Positions 9,601-16,847 of a stretch of DNA of 36,429 bases are shown here, piece by piece; the first letter of the stretch is position 1, and every line of letters begins with the position of its first letter. Under the pieces are notes generated by a model. That model was not told where the DNA came from, made no database searches, and saw nothing but the letters and a program-made list of their open reading frames with translations. Source of the stretch: REBR01 sp033721915 (GTDB taxonomy: Bacteria > Pseudomonadota > Gammaproteobacteria > Pseudomonadales > Oleiphilaceae); contig JAWWAC010000029.1 of NCBI GenBank assembly GCA_033721915.1, positions 1 through 36,429 of the forward strand, read 5' to 3'. Both the position numbers and the translations under genes were made by a program.

Positions 9601-9780
9601 GGTCAGTCTGGCGCCGATCCGGGCAGTTCGACACCGGTGTTCACCACGCTGGCCATTCAGATGATGGATATTTTCCAGAATCTGGAGCCCAGCACCACGA
9701 TCAACCAGTGCGATGCGGAGCAGGACGGCAATGAGGATTGCGCTGTGGTCCTGGTGCCGGACAGCGAGCGCTCGAACTAA
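6640..9780 (+). CDS. Pla-1/cef (VolA-like) lipase-family lipoprotein, cassette A
   Basis: This 1046-residue protein has a lipoprotein signal peptide ending LTGC (C21); the next residue is Asp. The start is supported by AAGGA eight bases upstream. The segment FPLPEDAVFYINADQDGTAL with DPANPVTLGLGFLDGVST matches the N-terminal domain of bacterial virulence-factor (Pla-1/cef) lipases. A nucleophile-elbow-like LTHSLTGMGG puts a candidate Ser at S771, where the family usually has GHSLG. The usual oxyanion QHG is QTA (587-589). A candidate His is H981 in EGSHGNP. Cys occur in pairs (LLCNADGDLADC, DCEANGSC, SECA to ADCTMP, NQCD to EDCA), as in disulfide-bonded exported proteins. The inferred role is a cell-surface or periplasmic esterase, or a diverged lipid-binding relative. 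It heads a likely operon with DUF1302 and DUF1329 genes. Confidence 0.75.
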   Translation: MLQCRKSLLALTVTVVALTGCDTLEDAKVSGNAGAIQRVESPLIAQGPSPLYDPVKTQFPLPEDAVFYINADQDGTALNGTDPANPVTLGLGFLDGVSTQAPFDIEISTSLDTSVELDARAFVEVDGAVIPNPDQNVFVLPLEYASGDSLFGAENEVPGMALANDFRRARFLEARGEPGDLDAANAIYDRLLETPPVRVEVININGGTNNAVRILPESPLEVKTKYAIALSNDLKAADGTPLVGAPTYQSISNPDRVLANAQFAAFRRSAAPARQQVADFGQLKRDFFSDREESVSIVGFDDVVYSSTITTTGIEDVLVANAAPQSFFQSDLNIELRKDQIGKLISGFYNVSQQPLSEDAEQDAKDINQGIFDRLTDESFRLFNQDLADRITQARDNRVTLTYSDIVTDSDGNLNRVAAFAAQLAVAEVASETKSGDVDTEAGELATQAAEILDLPKAREVRVYRQRPGRQINPAFGQQAADDGGLLGGTGINDLDIQVYEGEIVLPYYMGIPEDDMDGVAITGSRWSAADFGPNVNLPLAITDRVTYRFPFAKKVGEVKVPFIITQPQIVAGQAEDDGQFPVIIYQTALTQDRSAALTMAVATGLLCNADGDLADCFTTITLDLPVHGVFDGFEGATSDRDGAIENGTPSDSAGLLSVNDQRSIYPEGSRPAADTMERHFGFAGDANMQPTPADQLELPEGESPPSGNLFLNFANFTNTQGYMRQVAMDALNVNASLGAIEAAIADCEANGSCTDSFVLETDRVYYLTHSLTGMGGVPVPSVTNKAIDAGNTALNPVQGQAFFNVGSHFTRALENSFNISADLLPGLFAASDGLLAQGRFELNAYFNILQGLLDGVDPGNYADDYRGTNTMLAAIIGDPADDMPLSECAPVEGSNPPSPAADKVSADCTMPNAADDTLFVLGPLDRDVTLEDGTSFPIDSLPAPLAGTEPFGKVMNALNVLDPNHGLGQPFISLFREGSHGNPISAGQSGADPGSSTPVFTTLAIQMMDIFQNLEPSTTINQCDAEQDGNEDCAVVLVPDSERSN

Positions 9781-9788
9781 CGCCAGGA

Positions 9789-9813
9789 CCCTGCCTCCAG
9801 AACGGGGGCAGGG
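9789..9813 (+). repeat. Intercistronic hairpin between lipase-like and DUF1302 genes
   Basis: CCCTGCC (9789-9795) and GGCAGGG (9807-9813) form a 7-bp stem just after the lipase-like stop codon. No T-run follows. It is more likely an mRNA-stabilising or attenuating hairpin inside the operon than a full terminator. Confidence 0.5.
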
Positions 9814-9912
9814 CACTGCCACAGAATTGCTTATGTCACAGGCGTTTACCGCCGGCCATATCCGCCACGGACCGCCTGCTGGACGAATAATCAGAACAAC
9901 GGAGTCATCTTC

Positions 9913-11817
9913 ATGACAACAACAAGCAAGAGCCGTAATTTTGCCTGCCGCCTGCCACTGGCGGTGGCCCTGGCCGCCGGCGTGGCCCTGCCGGCCCACG
10001 CCACGATCAGCTTTAATCTGTTTGGTTTTGAAACCGATGTGGAGGCGCGTCTGTCTGCTGGTACCGCTGTGCGCGTGGCGGAGCAGGATAAGGGACTGAT
10101 CGGCCAGGGTAACCTCGGGCCAGAGTTTGCTTTTACCAATCAGGGCGCCTCTTCCACCAACTTTGACGACGGCAACCTGAATTTTGAACGGGGCGATGCC
10201 TACTCCACGGTCGCCAGTGGCCGTCTGGATCTGTTCACCCAGTACCGTCCCAGCCGCGGTAACATCAGCCGCTTTGGTGGCTTCCTGCGCAGCCGCTATT
10301 CCTACGACTTCACGCTGCGTAAGGAAGATTTTGCCACGGACCCGGTGGGTCAGCGGCGGGAATTGACCGAACAGGGGCACGACAATGCCGCCGAGGGCGA
10401 GTTCCTGGATGCCTATGTGTTTGTGGATGGCTTTGTGGCAGACATGCCCTTTGGTGTCCGTTACGGCCGCCAGGTGCTGAACTGGGGTGAGAGTACTTTC
10501 ATCCAGAACGGCATCAACACCACCAGCCCGATTGACGCACAGGCTTTCCGTCAGCCCGGTGCCGAACTCAAGGACGTCCTGATTCCCGTGGAAATGCTGT
10601 ACGGCAACATTACCCGCGGTGACCTGACGCTGGAGGCGTTCCTGCAGACCAAATGGGAGCCTTTTGAGATCGACGATTGCGGTACCTATTTCTCCACGGC
10701 GGATGTGGCCTCCGATGGCTGTGGCCCCATTCTTCTGGCCGGTCAGGTGCCGGATTCACAAGCCATTGAGGAAGGCATCTTTGCCGGTCGCGAAGCCGAC
10801 AAGCAACCGGCGGACAAAGGCCAGTACGGCATCGCCGCCCGTTACTTCTCCGTGGCCCTGGATGGCGAGTTGGGCTTCTACTACCAGAAGCTGCACAGCC
10901 GCCTGCCGATACTGGGTGTGCGCTTCAACAACCCCAGTGACGACCCCAACGGAGAGTTCACCACCAACGACGCACCCAACACGGCGCTGCCCAGTTACTT
11001 CCTGGAGTACCCGGAAGACATTGACCAGTTCGGCATCAGCTACAGCTCCACGCTGCCGGATGGGACGTCCATTGGCGCGGAATACAGCTTCAAGAAAGAC
11101 GTGCCCCTGCAGATCAACACCACAGACCTGCTGACCAGTGCGGCTCAGGTGCGAGACCCCAACGGCAATATTTTGGGTAAGTTCGAGAAAAACCTGAGGG
11201 AGGAAAATCCCGGTGAGAATTTCGCCGCCCGCCAGGTGTCGGGGTTCAAGCTGAAGGACGTGTCCCAGATCCAGAGTACACTGATTTACTTCAAGGACCG
11301 GACCATGGGCGCGGACCGCTTTATCGTGGTGGCGGAAGTGGGTGCGACCTACGTGCACGATCTGCCGGATCAGAGCGAGCTGGATTTTGGTAAGTCTGGT
11401 ATCTATGGTCCCAGCAACCGCTTTATCGAAGGGGACAACTTCACCGGTAATTTCTGTGAGGAAGGTCCGGATGGGCCAGGCAGGGGCTCCAACATCAACC
11501 CCTCCTACTGCAGCGATGACGGCTTCACCACGTCGTTCTCATGGGGTTACCGCACGCTGTTCGCCTGGCAGTACAACAACGCTTTCATGGGGGCCAACCT
11601 GACCCCGCAGGTGTTCTTCTCCCACGATGTCAAAGGCTTTGCGCCTGACCCCTTCCCCAACTTCCAGGAGGGCAACAAGCAGGTCGGTCTGACTCTGGCG
11701 GCGGATTTCCTGGATAAATACAGCGCTGAAATCAGCTACAGCAACTTCTTTGACGGCAAGTTCAACACCGTCAACGACCGGGACTTTGTCGGTGCAAACA
11801 TCGCCGTAAACTTCTGA
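9913..11817 (+). CDS. DUF1302 outer-membrane beta-barrel protein, cassette A
   Basis: This 634-residue protein has a signal peptide ending in LPAHA (cleavage near residue 34). The family signatures are ISFNLFGFETDVEARLSAG at the mature N-terminus, GNLGPEFAFTNQGASS, FDDGNLNFERGD and RYGRQVLNWGESTFIQNGIN. The chain ends in Phe (ANIAVNF), as expected for an outer-membrane barrel inserted by BAM. Two spaced Cys pairs (DDCGTYFSTADVASDGCG and FCEEGPDG to PSYC) suggest disulfides in outer loops. A GGAG site precedes the ATG, and AACAACAA occurs at 9918-9925 within the first codons. DUF1302 proteins are known to travel with DUF1329 proteins. In pseudomonads such pairs have been linked genetically to growth on long-chain esters such as Tween 20 (recalled from published fitness data). 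Confidence 0.88.
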   Translation: MTTTSKSRNFACRLPLAVALAAGVALPAHATISFNLFGFETDVEARLSAGTAVRVAEQDKGLIGQGNLGPEFAFTNQGASSTNFDDGNLNFERGDAYSTVASGRLDLFTQYRPSRGNISRFGGFLRSRYSYDFTLRKEDFATDPVGQRRELTEQGHDNAAEGEFLDAYVFVDGFVADMPFGVRYGRQVLNWGESTFIQNGINTTSPIDAQAFRQPGAELKDVLIPVEMLYGNITRGDLTLEAFLQTKWEPFEIDDCGTYFSTADVASDGCGPILLAGQVPDSQAIEEGIFAGREADKQPADKGQYGIAARYFSVALDGELGFYYQKLHSRLPILGVRFNNPSDDPNGEFTTNDAPNTALPSYFLEYPEDIDQFGISYSSTLPDGTSIGAEYSFKKDVPLQINTTDLLTSAAQVRDPNGNILGKFEKNLREENPGENFAARQVSGFKLKDVSQIQSTLIYFKDRTMGADRFIVVAEVGATYVHDLPDQSELDFGKSGIYGPSNRFIEGDNFTGNFCEEGPDGPGRGSNINPSYCSDDGFTTSFSWGYRTLFAWQYNNAFMGANLTPQVFFSHDVKGFAPDPFPNFQEGNKQVGLTLAADFLDKYSAEISYSNFFDGKFNTVNDRDFVGANIAVNF

Positions 11818-11823
11818 TTCAGG

Positions 11824-11843
11824 GCCTCACAGGGACGTGAGGC
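11824..11843 (+). repeat. Intercistronic hairpin between DUF1302 and DUF1329 genes
   Basis: GCCTCAC (11824-11830) and GTGAGGC (11837-11843) form a perfect 7-bp stem with a 6-base loop directly after the DUF1302 stop. No T-run follows, so read-through into the DUF1329 gene is expected. Confidence 0.5.
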
Positions 11844-11942
11844 AACCATCGCGACCTGCGTCGAATGGTTCGAATCAAACGTAATCAACACGGCGGCGCC
11901 CAGGCGCCCGATAACCAATACGTAGCAAAGGCTGAAGTTATT

Positions 11943-13304
11943 ATGAAATCACAACAACAATTACTGGTGACAGGCATCATGGCCTGTTCACTGATGTTGG
12001 CCGGACCGGTCGCGGCCAAGGTCAGCCAGGAAGAAGCCGCCAAGCTCGGTAAGGAGCTGACCAAGATTGGTGCCGAAAGGAAAGGCAACGGCGATGAAAT
12101 CCCCGATTACACCGGCGGACTGGCCACACCGCCCAGCAACTACAAGGGCGACAACCGCTATGTGAACCCCTTTCCGGACGACAAGGAACTGTTTCGCATT
12201 GACAGCTCCAACGTCAGTGAATACGAAGACCGCCTGACCCCGGGCCAGGTCAAGATGATCAACACCTACGACAATTACTTCATGCCGGTGTACAAGACCC
12301 GTCGCACGGCTTCGTACCCGGACTTCTGGGACGAACAGACGGTGAAGAATGCCACGACGGTGGATCTGGAACGCACGGGCAACGGCATTCTCAACTACGA
12401 GACCGGGACCCCCTTTCCCATTGCCAAGAAAGGCCAGGAGTTCCACTTCAACCACACCACCCGATACCGAGGCGGCTCGGTACTGCGCAACATTGCCCAG
12501 ATTGCGCCTCAGACTGACGGTGAATTCAGCGTGGTGCGTCTGACCGAAGACATCACCTATCCGACGTCATTAACGGATTATGAGCCGGAAGAGCATAAAA
12601 ACATCCTGTTCTACTTCCGCCAGACCACCACCGCGCCATCGCGCCTGTCCGGTAACGTGCTGCTGGTGCACGAGACCATTGACCAGGTTCAGGAAGGCCG
12701 CAGTGCCTGGGTCTACAATTCCGGACAGCGCCGTGTGCGCCGTGCCCCGAACGTGGCCTACGACGGCCCCGGTACGGCGGCGGACGGTCAGCGCACCGCG
12801 GACAACCTGGACATGTTCAACGGGGCTCCGGACCGTTACAACTGGGAAGTGCTCGGCAAGAAGGAGCTGTACATTCCCTACAACTCCTACGACCTGACCT
12901 CCACGGACCTGAGCTACGACGACATCATTCAGCCTGGCCACATCAACCAGGAACTGACCCGCTACGAGCTGCACCGTGTCTGGCACGTTCGCGCCACGTT
13001 GAAAGAAGATGAGCGTCATATCTACGCACAGCGTGATTTGTACTACGACGAAGACACCTATCAGCTGGCGGTGGTGGACCACTACGACGGCCGCGGCGAG
13101 CTGTGGCGTGTGGCGGAATCTCACGCACTGCAGGCGTACGACGAGGAAATCCCGTTCTATGCCTTCGAGGTCCTGACGGATCTTCTGGGCGGGCGTTATA
13201 TTGTCATCGGTCTGACCAACGAGGAGAACGATCCGTTCAATTTCAGCACTGAGCGACGTGCCTCTTTTTACACGCCGGCGGCACTGCGCCGTGCGGGTCG
13301 TTAA
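11943..13304 (+). CDS. DUF1329 protein, paralog 1 (cassette A)
   Basis: The 453-residue protein starts at ATG 11943; an in-frame ATG at 11865 would put 26 non-signal residues before an evident signal peptide (MKSQQQLLVTGIMACSLMLA, cleavage after VAA). The mature chain opens with KVSQEEAAKLG and carries the DUF1329 blocks GNGDEIPDYTGGL, YVNPFPDDKELFRID, RGGSVLRN, LLVHETIDQV, SGQRRVRRAPNVAYDGPGT, GAPDRYNWEV and RYELHRVWHVRATL. DUF1329 is, as I recall, in the LolA/LolB-like fold clan, so a periplasmic carrier of lipids or lipoproteins is a reasonable inference. The role with the DUF1302 barrel and the lipase-like protein is unproven. AACAACAA lies at 11953-11960 just inside the gene. A strong terminator follows. 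Confidence 0.88.
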   Translation: MKSQQQLLVTGIMACSLMLAGPVAAKVSQEEAAKLGKELTKIGAERKGNGDEIPDYTGGLATPPSNYKGDNRYVNPFPDDKELFRIDSSNVSEYEDRLTPGQVKMINTYDNYFMPVYKTRRTASYPDFWDEQTVKNATTVDLERTGNGILNYETGTPFPIAKKGQEFHFNHTTRYRGGSVLRNIAQIAPQTDGEFSVVRLTEDITYPTSLTDYEPEEHKNILFYFRQTTTAPSRLSGNVLLVHETIDQVQEGRSAWVYNSGQRRVRRAPNVAYDGPGTAADGQRTADNLDMFNGAPDRYNWEVLGKKELYIPYNSYDLTSTDLSYDDIIQPGHINQELTRYELHRVWHVRATLKEDERHIYAQRDLYYDEDTYQLAVVDHYDGRGELWRVAESHALQAYDEEIPFYAFEVLTDLLGGRYIVIGLTNEENDPFNFSTERRASFYTPAALRRAGR

Positions 13305-13330
13305 GACAGGCTGCCTGTAACTCGGCAACG

Positions 13331-13369
13331 ACCCCGGTACGACAATCTGTCACCGGGGTTCCATTTTTT
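13331..13369 (+). terminator. Terminator closing cassette A
   Basis: ACCCCGGT (13331-13338) and ACCGGGGT (13352-13359) form an 8-bp perfect stem followed by CCA and six T. It separates cassette A from cassette B. Confidence 0.9.
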
Positions 13370-13441
13370 CTTGTTAAATTGCGTAAAAAGTCCCGTCCTC
13401 TCTGCGGCTATAAGCCGCACCATGTCTGAAATTGACCAATC

Positions 13442-13460
13442 TGACAGCCATTGTCTGTCA
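13442..13460. promoter_or_regulatory. Perfect palindrome upstream of cassette B (putative operator)
   Basis: TGACAG (13442-13447) and CTGTCA (13455-13460) are perfect inverted half-sites with a 7-base centre, about 130 bases before the second lipase-like gene. The spacing of the half-site centres suits a dimeric repressor or activator. I could not place a convincing -35/-10 pair next to it; TTGACC at 13433-13438 overlaps its left edge. Confidence 0.45.
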
Positions 13461-13587
13461 CTAGGGCTAATCTAACGCCCCATTCCGCTGCCTAATCTCT
13501 GCATCCTGTGATGGCTGTTACAGCGCATAACTCATTTATGTGCACTCAGCGATTACGACGATTATAACAAGCAGAGGGATGCTCCCC

Positions 13588-16500
13588 ATGAATCAGTGCA
13601 GAAAACCGCTTCTGGCCGTCACCCTGTCAGCCCTGGCTCTGGCCGGCTGTCTGGAGGGGGCCCGGGAAGGGGGCAACGAAGGGGCTGTGGGTCCCATCAC
13701 CGGCTCCCAGATCAATAAGGGCAACTTCCCGGTCTACAACCCGGTGGCCACCCAGTTTCCGCTGCCGGAGGACGCCCTGTTTTTCATCAACCAGGACAAC
13801 GACGGCACCGCGCTCAATGGCACGGACCCCGCCAACCCGGTAACTCAGGGACTGGGCTTTATTGACGGGGTCTCCGTCCTGGCCCCGTTTGACATCAAGA
13901 TTTCCGCCAGTCTGGACGCCCAGCAGACACTGGATGCGCGGCCCTTCATTGCGGTGGACACGGACGCCGAGGGCAATGTCCTTGTGCCCATTGAAGAGGT
14001 GGCTAACGGCCTGGTAGTGCCCAACCCCAACCAGAACGTGTTTCTGCTGCCACTGGAGTACGCCGGTGGCGACAGCCTGCAGGTGGCGGATGGGGAGGTG
14101 CCGGGGATTGCCGGGGCCAACGATTTCCGACGTGCCCGCTTCCTGGAAGAGCGCGGGGAGGCCGGTGACCAGGCCGATGCGGAGGCCATTTATCAGCGCC
14201 TGCTGGCATCCCCCCCCGTGCGGGTCGAGCGGATCAGTGTGGACGGTGGCCGCAATAACGCCATCCGGCTGCTGCCTGAATTTCCCCTGGCGGAGAAGAC
14301 CAAGTACGCCGTGGCACTGAGCGACAGCATTCTGGATGCCCAGGGCAACCCGCTGGTGGGTGCGCCCATCTACCAGAGCGCCTCCAACCCGGAGCGTGTG
14401 CTGACTAATCCGCAGATCCAGCCCTTCCGGAACTCGGCCATGCCATCCCGGCAGCAGGTTGCGGATTTCAGCCGCTTCAAGCAATCGTTCTTTGAGGGGC
14501 GTACGGTGGGTGGTTCGCTGGTGTTGCCCGGGTTTGACGACATTGTCTACTCCGCCAACCTGACTACCACGGCCATTGAGGACGTGTTGCTGGCCAACGC
14601 CGCCCCCATCACGTTTTTCGACAGCCGTGTGGTGATTGAGCTGCGTCAGCAGGCGATTGAGCGACTGGTGTCCGGCTTTTACAACGTCAGCAGTCAGCCG
14701 CTGGGCAGTGCAGCCAGTCAGAATGAGAAAGACATCAACCGGCGCACCTTTGAGCGCCTGACGGATCCGGATTTCCGGCTGTACGATGCGTCTCTGGCGG
14801 AGCGTCTGACCCGCGCCCGGGATAACCGTGAGACACTGAATTTTAGCGATATCCAGCGTGACAGCCGTGGCACCCTGAACCGCTTCCATGTCATTGCGGC
14901 TCAGACCGCTGTGGCGGATTCGGCCGAAGAAATCCTGGGGGCGACTGCCGAGAGTGAAGCCCAGCAACTGGCACTGGACGCCGAGGCGTTGCTGAATGTC
15001 CCACAGGCCCGCGCTGTCCGCATTTACAACCAGCGTAACGCCACGGAGATCAACCCTGATTTCGGCCAGACCGGGGACATTCCCCTGTTTGGTGAGGTGG
15101 ATGTGGACATCCGTGTGTTTGAGGGTGAAATTACACTGCCTTACTACATGGGCATTCCTGACGATGCCATGGACGGCGTTGCCATTCGGGGCAGCACCTG
15201 GAATGCCGCGGATTTCGGTCCCAAGGTGAATCTGCCACTGGCCGTGTCGGACCGGATCACCTACCGATTCCCCTTTGCCCGCCAGGTGGGTGAGGTGAAA
15301 GTGCCCATCGTCGTCACCATGCCGGATGAAGGTGCGCCCCTGGGCACCATTGCCGAGCCGGCGGGCGGTTACCCGGTAATTCTCTATCAGACGGCTCTCA
15401 CACAGGATCGCTCGGCCATGATGCCCATGGCCATTGCCGCGGGTCTGTTGTGCGCCGCTGAAGACAACATCGACGATTGCTTTGTCACGATCGGCATTGA
15501 TGCGCCGCTGCACGGTATTTTTGCGGGATTCGAAGGAGCCACCAGCGATCGTGACAGTGTCGCCGCCGAGAATGGCGGGATGCTGTCCGTGGTAGAGCAG
15601 CGACAGCTCAATCCCATGGGCGCCCGCCCGGCGGAGGATACCCGTGAGCGCCACTTCGGCTTTGCCGCCAACAGCGCCATGCAGGCGGTGCCGGCCGCCG
15701 ATGTGGAAACCCCCGGTTCCGGCGACTTGTTCCTGAACTTCACCAACTTCGCCAATACCCTGGGCCACATCCGCCAGAGCACACTGGACTGGCTCAACGT
15801 GAACGCCTCACTGGGCAATATCGTGGCCGCCATCGCCGACTGTGAGGCCAACGGGGCCTGTACGGACAGCTTTGGCATCAACACGGATCGTGTTTATTAC
15901 CTGACCCACTCACTGTCCGGCATAGGTGGAGTCCCGGTGCCGCGCATCACCAACCAGGCGGTTGCGGCGGGCAACACCGCGCTGAATCCTGTGCAGGGAC
16001 AGGCGTTTCTCAACACCGGTGGCCACGTAACGCGCCTGCTGGAGAACTCCCCGGACCTGTCACAACAGGTGCTGCCTGGACTGGAGGCCGCCTCAGGCGG
16101 ATTGCTCAGCCAGGGACGGACCGAGCTGAATCTGTATTTCAACGTCTTGCAGAGCCTGCTGGACAATGTGGACCCCGCCAATTACGCCGCCCGCTATACC
16201 GACAGCACCACCATGCTGACCGCGATTGTGGGTGACCCGGCGGACCCGGAACCTTTGTCCGGCTGCTTCCCGGCACCGGAAGAGCCCGATCCCAATCGGG
16301 TCACTTCCGACTGCACAGTGCCCGTTGACGCGGATACCCAGCGGGACGATGAGCGTTTTGTGCAGGGCCCACTGGTGCGGGATGTGCTTCTGGGTGAGAG
16401 CGGCACCGTGTTCAGTATCGACAGTGAGCCGGCGCCACTGGCCGGCACCATGCCTCTGGCGCTGCTTATGGACGCCAGCAATGTGCTCTCGGCTACGGAC

Positions 16501-16701
16501 ACGCCGTTTATCAGTCTGTTCAACGAGGGCGCTCACGGCAATCCGATCTCGGCCGGCCAGAACCAAGAGGACCCCGGCAGCTCCGCGGATGTGTTCGAGG
16601 TCATGACGGTGCAGATGCTGGAGATGTTCCTCGGTGAGCCGCCCAGACCGGTGATTCCGGCCGTTCTGGCCAGCGACGCGGAACGGGCGTCCAGCGACTA
16701 G
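13588..16701 (+). CDS. Pla-1/cef (VolA-like) lipase-family lipoprotein, cassette B
   Basis: This 1037-residue paralog of the protein at 6640 starts at ATG 13588, with AGAGGG about nine bases upstream and a lipobox LAGC (C21, followed by Leu). It shares the FPLPEDALFFINQDNDGTAL and DPANPVTQGLGF blocks of the lipase N-terminal domain. The departures of the first copy recur: QTA (601-603) at the usual QHG oxyanion site and LTHSLSGIGG with S775 at the nucleophile elbow. The candidate His is H983 in EGAHGNP. Three Cys pairs match the first copy (LLCAAEDNIDDC, DCEANGAC, SGCF to SDCTVP); the fourth, C-terminal pair of the first copy is missing. Conservation of Ser and His in both copies argues for retained function. 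Substrate and catalysis are unproven. Confidence 0.75.
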   Translation: MNQCRKPLLAVTLSALALAGCLEGAREGGNEGAVGPITGSQINKGNFPVYNPVATQFPLPEDALFFINQDNDGTALNGTDPANPVTQGLGFIDGVSVLAPFDIKISASLDAQQTLDARPFIAVDTDAEGNVLVPIEEVANGLVVPNPNQNVFLLPLEYAGGDSLQVADGEVPGIAGANDFRRARFLEERGEAGDQADAEAIYQRLLASPPVRVERISVDGGRNNAIRLLPEFPLAEKTKYAVALSDSILDAQGNPLVGAPIYQSASNPERVLTNPQIQPFRNSAMPSRQQVADFSRFKQSFFEGRTVGGSLVLPGFDDIVYSANLTTTAIEDVLLANAAPITFFDSRVVIELRQQAIERLVSGFYNVSSQPLGSAASQNEKDINRRTFERLTDPDFRLYDASLAERLTRARDNRETLNFSDIQRDSRGTLNRFHVIAAQTAVADSAEEILGATAESEAQQLALDAEALLNVPQARAVRIYNQRNATEINPDFGQTGDIPLFGEVDVDIRVFEGEITLPYYMGIPDDAMDGVAIRGSTWNAADFGPKVNLPLAVSDRITYRFPFARQVGEVKVPIVVTMPDEGAPLGTIAEPAGGYPVILYQTALTQDRSAMMPMAIAAGLLCAAEDNIDDCFVTIGIDAPLHGIFAGFEGATSDRDSVAAENGGMLSVVEQRQLNPMGARPAEDTRERHFGFAANSAMQAVPAADVETPGSGDLFLNFTNFANTLGHIRQSTLDWLNVNASLGNIVAAIADCEANGACTDSFGINTDRVYYLTHSLSGIGGVPVPRITNQAVAAGNTALNPVQGQAFLNTGGHVTRLLENSPDLSQQVLPGLEAASGGLLSQGRTELNLYFNVLQSLLDNVDPANYAARYTDSTTMLTAIVGDPADPEPLSGCFPAPEEPDPNRVTSDCTVPVDADTQRDDERFVQGPLVRDVLLGESGTVFSIDSEPAPLAGTMPLALLMDASNVLSATDTPFISLFNEGAHGNPISAGQNQEDPGSSADVFEVMTVQMLEMFLGEPPRPVIPAVLASDAERASSD

Positions 16702-16723
16702 GACCTGACAGCGACTGTAATAC

Positions 16724-16754
16724 GGTGGGGTGGCCGTGCCTGTCCCCGCCTTTT
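16724..16754 (+). terminator. Weak terminator or attenuator within cassette B
   Basis: GGTGGGG (16724-16730) can pair with CCCCGCC (16744-16750), with one G-U wobble in RNA, and is followed by TTTT. The short T-run suggests partial termination between the lipase-like gene and the DUF1302 gene. Confidence 0.5.
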
Positions 16755-16847
16755 CAAATCCGATTATGAGGGCCGGTGTCCTGGATGCAGTGGCAGCCGT
16801 GCTGCCCCCGGGGCCGGCGATCAACAAGAACAACGGAGTACTACGCA

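Noticed and set aside
9789..9813. Full intrinsic terminator between lipase-like gene A and the DUF1302 gene
   Set aside because: The stem is good but there is no T-run, and the next gene has no separate promoter that I can see. It is kept only as a hairpin.
13627..15768. Open frame of 713 codons on the minus strand
   Set aside because: It lies antisense to the well-supported lipase-like gene of cassette B, has a biased His/Gly/Val-rich composition, no family signature and no ribosome-binding site. It is a by-product of high GC content.
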